A stretch of DNA of 17,019 nt. It comes from Candidatus Saccharimonadota bacterium (lineage in GTDB: Bacteria; Patescibacteriota; Saccharimonadia; UBA4664). The notes below the pieces were generated by a model that worked only from the letters and a program-made list of their open reading frames with translations, made no database searches and was not told the origin of the DNA. Location: NCBI GenBank assembly GCA_029288275.1, contig JARIHM010000165.1:1-17019 (forward strand), written 5' to 3'. Of the stretch, positions 14,386 to 17,019 are shown piece after piece. The position numbers and the translations under genes are program-made. Numbering within the stretch: position 1 is the first letter of the stretch; each line of letters starts with the position of its first letter.

Positions 14386-14901
14386 ATGAATGAAACCAAG
14401 CTCATAGCCCAAATCTTGGATGGCGATACTGATGCCTATGCCTACCTGGTAGAACGCTATCAAATCGGGCTCATCATCTACGCCGAGCGCCTCGTGGGTG
14501 ACCGCGCCGAGGGTGAAGATGTCGCTCAGCAGGCCTTCATCAAGGCCTACCAACAGCTGAGCCGTTACGATCCCCTAAAATCCCGCTTTTCTACCTGGTT
14601 GTATAAGATTACCGCTAACACCGCCATTGACCACCTGCGCCGGACCAAGCCGACCGTTGCCATTGATGATCTGCCGCTGGCCGCTCCGGCCGCTTCATCC
14701 CTTATTGAGGCTGAAACCGTGACCGAAGTTCGCCTAGCCGTAGCTCGTCTCAAGCGTCCGCAGCTGCGTCGCGTTATTGAAGCCTATTACTGGGAAGGCC
14801 AGTCTTATGATGAGATTGCGCATGAACTAAATGTCCCCATTAACACTGTAAAGAGCTGGATGCACCGGGCCAAAGCCCAACTCAAGGAGAATCTCTCATG
14901 A
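14386..14901 (+). CDS. ECF-family RNA polymerase sigma factor
   Basis: 171 residues. Region 2 spans about 10-85: AYLVERYQ, AEGEDVAQQAFIKAY (41-55, core binding) and FSTWLYKITANTAIDHLRR (68-86, -10 recognition). A short acidic and Ala-rich linker follows. Region 4 spans 118-170: LKRPQLRRVIEAYYWEGQSYDEIAHEL with the helix-turn-helix NVPINTVKSWMHRAKAQLKE (-35 recognition). The order and length fit group 4 (ECF) sigma factors, which redirect RNA polymerase in response to envelope signals. Its stop overlaps the next gene's ATG as ATGA, as is usual for a sigma/anti-sigma pair. The regulon is unknown; the surface genes nearby are candidates only by position. Confidence 0.93.
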   Translation: MNETKLIAQILDGDTDAYAYLVERYQIGLIIYAERLVGDRAEGEDVAQQAFIKAYQQLSRYDPLKSRFSTWLYKITANTAIDHLRRTKPTVAIDDLPLAAPAASSLIEAETVTEVRLAVARLKRPQLRRVIEAYYWEGQSYDEIAHELNVPINTVKSWMHRAKAQLKENLS

Positions 14902-16232
14902 TTACGGACGACCAACTTGAACAACGACTTATCGCCAGTCGCCGCGCTCGCCTTACCCGCTCGGCGTTTACTGCCCGCGTCATGGAGCAGGTTGAGAGCG
15001 CTGCAACCTTTGTGCCACAACCACGTATAACGAACGTAACCAGCAAATGGAGTCCGCTTATGCGCTACGCACAACATCACAAAATTCAAGCAGCCGCAGC
15101 CGGCTTGGCTGTTCTCGCTTCGGTCGGCTTTAGTGGCTATGCCTATGCTACAGGCAGCAATCCGGTGGAGCTCATCACTCGCATCGTTACTGGCCACCAG
15201 GTAAAAGCCACTTTAAACGGTCATACATACCTATATGGCACCAATCGCAGCTACAGCGATGCAGCTATTTCGGCCTTCGCCGAGCTACAAACTGTGCGCG
15301 ACCTGCATATGAAAGCCAGTAATACCTTTATGGTTCCCAAAAACGGCATCGAGCACCTTGATGCCGGTACCAACGCCAACTTTGTCTATCCCGAAGTTGC
15401 CACTATCACCAGGGCGGATGATTCCAATCTCTACCTCCAAACCAATTACCGGTTGGGCGATAAGGTTACGCACTCAGATAATACCGGCCAGCAGATAGTC
15501 ATCCCACGCACGACGCTGAGCTACTACATCAAGGGTGAACTAGCCACGGCCGGCCGCGTTGGCCAGTTGGTAGTGGTGTATCAAGATACATTCTGGAGCC
15601 ATCGGATTGGCTTCAAGGAACCGGTTACTATGATGACACAATCGTTTGTATTCGAGCTCACTCATTCTCTAGCCGATATCAAAGACGCTGACCAAGCAAA
15701 TCGACAATCCCCAGCTGGCTCCTCTGATAATCAAGGGCTCTATGATCCATCCTGGGGCTCGCTCTCAAATATTTGCCTGAACAATGGCGCTGATCGGTGC
15801 GGTGAGACGGGCATGAGTAACGGCGGCCAAGGCCTGTATGCCTTCCGCGAACCAGACATTGATACCAAGCCAGGGCCGCATCAGTTCCGCGAACTTGGCA
15901 CTACCCACATGCAAACTACGAACAATCCAGATGTCATCCCGTTTGGCGAGATGGTCCTGGATAATGCGCATCAACCAGCCGGTCTGATCCCACGCAATAC
16001 CGAGGGCACCATTACCAAGATTCAGGGCGACACTATTACCATCAAATCCTCGTCCGGCGCGCATTGGACATTTACCGTTAAAGCCGGCCTGGTAGCTCAA
16101 TTTGCCACAAACTGGGGTTCGCCACTCAAGGTTGGCGACAAGCTGGCCGCCAATGTGCTCGCTTCGCTGACTGATCTAGACAACCGCTCATTTGACAATG
16201 CCCACATCTACAACCTCCAGCGAGCTCGCTAG
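14898..16232 (+). CDS. Single-pass membrane protein, probable anti-sigma or envelope sensor partner
   Basis: 444 residues. The first 60 are cytoplasmic, helical and basic (LEQRLIASRRARLTRSAFTARVMEQVE), then a TM at about 63-83 (IQAAAAGLAVLASVGFSGYAYA) and a 360-residue outside part. The outer part contains a predicted Ig/beta-rich region and two cysteines close together (ICLNNGADRCGE). A C-terminal domain (EGTITKIQGDTITIKSSSGAHWTFTVKAG, KVGDKLAANV) looks like the small beta-barrel called DUF5666. The cytoplasmic part lacks the Cys/His zinc motif of common anti-sigma factors, so the anti-sigma role rests on the 4-base overlap with the sigma gene, the TM topology and the two-gene operon. AAGGAG lies 8 bases before the ATG, inside the sigma gene. 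Confidence 0.75.
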   Translation: MITDDQLEQRLIASRRARLTRSAFTARVMEQVESAATFVPQPRITNVTSKWSPLMRYAQHHKIQAAAAGLAVLASVGFSGYAYATGSNPVELITRIVTGHQVKATLNGHTYLYGTNRSYSDAAISAFAELQTVRDLHMKASNTFMVPKNGIEHLDAGTNANFVYPEVATITRADDSNLYLQTNYRLGDKVTHSDNTGQQIVIPRTTLSYYIKGELATAGRVGQLVVVYQDTFWSHRIGFKEPVTMMTQSFVFELTHSLADIKDADQANRQSPAGSSDNQGLYDPSWGSLSNICLNNGADRCGETGMSNGGQGLYAFREPDIDTKPGPHQFRELGTTHMQTTNNPDVIPFGEMVLDNAHQPAGLIPRNTEGTITKIQGDTITIKSSSGAHWTFTVKAGLVAQFATNWGSPLKVGDKLAANVLASLTDLDNRSFDNAHIYNLQRAR

Positions 16233-16242
16233 GAGTGATGCG

Positions 16243-16269
16243 AAAAAGAGCCTCCGGGCTCCTTTTTTG
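16243..16269 (+). terminator. Terminator of the sigma factor operon
   Basis: GAGCC and GGCTC pair around a TCCG loop. The stem is extended by AAAAA against TTTTTT with one bulge, and the T run ends the element. It lies 10 bases after the stop codon. Confidence 0.75.
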
Positions 16270-16280
16270 TACCTAGAGTA

Positions 16281-16309
16281 TTGCCAAATATAAATATAAG
16301 TGTTATAAT
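16281..16309 (+). promoter_or_regulatory. Strong sigma-70 promoter of the last gene
   Basis: TTGCCA (16281-16286), a 17-base A/T-rich spacer and a perfect TATAAT (16304-16309). The start site would be near 16316, giving a leader of about 50 bases. Confidence 0.85.
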
Positions 16310-16317
16310 ACCGGCAT

Positions 16318-16331
16318 CCGTCAGTTGACGG
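16318..16331 (+). promoter_or_regulatory. Near-palindrome at the transcription start
   Basis: CCGTCA and TGACGG are perfect inverted arms separated by two bases, beginning a few bases after the predicted start site. This position suits an operator; as RNA the loop would be too tight to be a good hairpin, but an outer TACCG/CGGTA pair exists as an alternative. Confidence 0.5.
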
Positions 16332-16367
16332 TATTCCAACACACGCTTCGAGAAGGGGTCATTCACT

Positions 16368-16823
16368 ATGACTCTTGCCATCGTTCCGACTCTTCCCCAG
16401 TCGGACGCCCAGGCTGTGTGCACCAATGAGCGCCATGGCATGGAAGGACTCCCCGTGGAGTTCTGTGCCACCTGCACAGATCCCAGTCAGGCGCGCATCC
16501 CGCGCATCGCATCGGTCACCTATACGCCTGGTCAGGTGCTCCACCAGGGCATGCGCCGCTGGAACCTGGTCGAGTGCGCCTGGAACGGTGAGTCGGCCGA
16601 CGATGTCCCGCGCCACGTGGGCAAGGTGCATCTGTCGGTGCCGCCGACCGAGGACGTCATGTTCGAGATCTTCGAGCTGATTTCCTCCCCGCGCCACCTG
16701 GCCATTCTGGAAGTGCCGCCGAGCTACCTCCAGAAGCGTCCCAACGCGACCACGCAGCTCCAGGAGCTGTGCAGCCGCTTCGACGTGACGTTCCAGACGG
16801 GCCGCATGAACTGGGCCCACTGA
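16368..16823 (+). CDS. Hypothetical protein with a possible N-terminal zinc-binding site
   Basis: 151 residues with no signal or TM. I do not recognise the family. C18, H23, C33 and C36 (spacing C-X4-H-X9-C-X2-C) could bind zinc. The rest alternates strands and helices: IASVTYTPGQVLHQGMRRWNLVECAW, KVHLSVPPTEDVMFEIFELIS, RHLAILEVPPSYLQKR and ends in FDVTFQTGRMNWAH. AGAAGGGG precedes the ATG with about 9 bases of spacing. Like the gene at 12741-13211, it has its own promoter, inverted repeat near the start site and strong terminator, and a very high share of G/C-ending codons in its second half. The two may share an origin and regulation, although they have no sequence similarity. Confidence 0.8.
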   Translation: MTLAIVPTLPQSDAQAVCTNERHGMEGLPVEFCATCTDPSQARIPRIASVTYTPGQVLHQGMRRWNLVECAWNGESADDVPRHVGKVHLSVPPTEDVMFEIFELISSPRHLAILEVPPSYLQKRPNATTQLQELCSRFDVTFQTGRMNWAH

Positions 16824-16832
16824 TTCACCCCT

Positions 16833-16855
16833 CGGAAGTCCTTCCCCGACTTCCG
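16833..16855 (+). other. Short hairpin between the last gene and its terminator
   Basis: CGGAAGT and ACTTCCG form a perfect 7-bp stem around a 9-base loop, 10 bases after the stop codon. It may protect the 3' end or aid termination. No T run follows it. Confidence 0.45.
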
Positions 16856-16866
16856 CCCGGGACCCG

Positions 16867-16912
16867 CGCCCGTGACCTCATCCAGAGGTCACGGGCGTTT
16901 TCCTTTGTTTTT
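16867..16912 (+). terminator. Very strong intrinsic terminator
   Basis: A perfect 13-bp GC-rich stem (16867-16879 with 16885-16897), a 5-base loop and the T-rich tract TTTTCCTTTGTTTTT. Confidence 0.93.
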
Positions 16913-16942
16913 ATCCAAAAAGTGTTGTACCATACCTTGAGC

Positions 16943-16981
16943 GGGCAATTAGCTCAGTTGGCTAGAGCGCTTCGTTTACAC
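16943..16981 (+). tRNA. tRNA-Val (anticodon TAC), 5' half only
   Basis: The acceptor 5' strand GGGCAAT, T8-A9, a D stem GCTC/GAGC with an AGTTGGCTA loop, G26, the anticodon stem CTTCG and the loop TTTACAC are readable in order. The anticodon TAC decodes GUA (Val). The gene stops at the anticodon loop because a sequencing adapter starts there, so this is a contig-end truncation and not a biological break. Confidence 0.85.
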
Positions 16982-17019
16982 CTGTCTCTTATACACATCT
17001 GACGCTGCCGACGACTAGT
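16982..17019 (+). other. Illumina Nextera adapter sequence (artefact)
   Basis: Bases 16982-17000 are the 19-base Tn5 mosaic end CTGTCTCTTATACACATCT. Bases 17001-17014 (GACGCTGCCGACGA) are the reverse complement of the Nextera read-1 tail. The final CTAGT would be the beginning of an i5 index. This is not genomic DNA. Confidence 0.97.

Noticed and set aside
14329..14553. Extended N-terminus for the D-Ala-D-Ala ligase
   Set aside because: It overlaps the divergent sigma factor gene and its promoter and adds residues absent from the family.
1..17019. CRISPR array or complete insertion sequence
   Set aside because: No regularly spaced direct repeats and no transposase frame were seen.

Overview
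The window looks like chromosomal DNA of a Patescibacteria (CPR) bacterium, most likely of the Saccharibacteria (TM7) type. This is inferred from the style of the proteins: secreted proteins beginning AQTIPYKVNFQGRLTDNNGN, paired DPRPS-type surface proteins ending GTYSTTVIYT, proline-threonine linkers, and two genes whose -10 box sits almost on the start codon. The genetic code appears standard, since several genes end in TGA. There is no 16S rRNA gene or other phylogenetic marker here, so the taxonomy is provisional. The right end is not genomic: it is an Illumina Nextera adapter that cuts off a tRNA gene, so this is the end of an untrimmed contig.

Region 1 (1-12611) is an envelope and surface-protein region with every gene on the minus strand. 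It starts (reading leftwards) with a three-TM, PKD-containing membrane protein (10662-12548), then a secreted Cys-containing protein (8992-10533), a DPRPS surface protein (7703-8794), and a Trp-rich 64-residue protein (7359-7553). Next is a compact five-gene operon, 7186 to 2323, which encodes a second DPRPS protein, a DUF916-like membrane-anchored protein, a LamG-type protein, another DUF916-like membrane protein and a cytosolic protein of unknown function, and ends in a 13-bp hairpin. The mix of small secreted beta-rich proteins with DUF916-like partners resembles the WxL/WxLIP surface loci of Firmicutes. A large secreted protein with a tail-fibre style N-terminus follows and runs off the left edge (1-2192).

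Region 2 (12612-16912) alternates two kinds of gene. Two single-gene cassettes (12741-13211, Rossmann/SLOG-like; 16368-16823, unknown with a possible zinc site) each have their own strong promoter, an inverted repeat in the promoter or leader, a good Shine-Dalgarno and a strong terminator. Their codon use is far more G/C-ending than that of their neighbours. Between them lie a D-alanine--D-alanine ligase gene (peptidoglycan synthesis, minus strand) and, divergent from it across 57 bp, an ECF sigma factor gene overlapping a gene for a single-pass membrane protein that is probably its anti-sigma or sensor partner.

No gene-free stretch exceeds about 200 bp. The longer ones (7193-7358, 7554-7702, 8795-8991, 10534-10661, 12612-12740) hold promoters, hairpins and inverted repeats listed below. 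No CRISPR array, rRNA, transposase or complete mobile element was seen.
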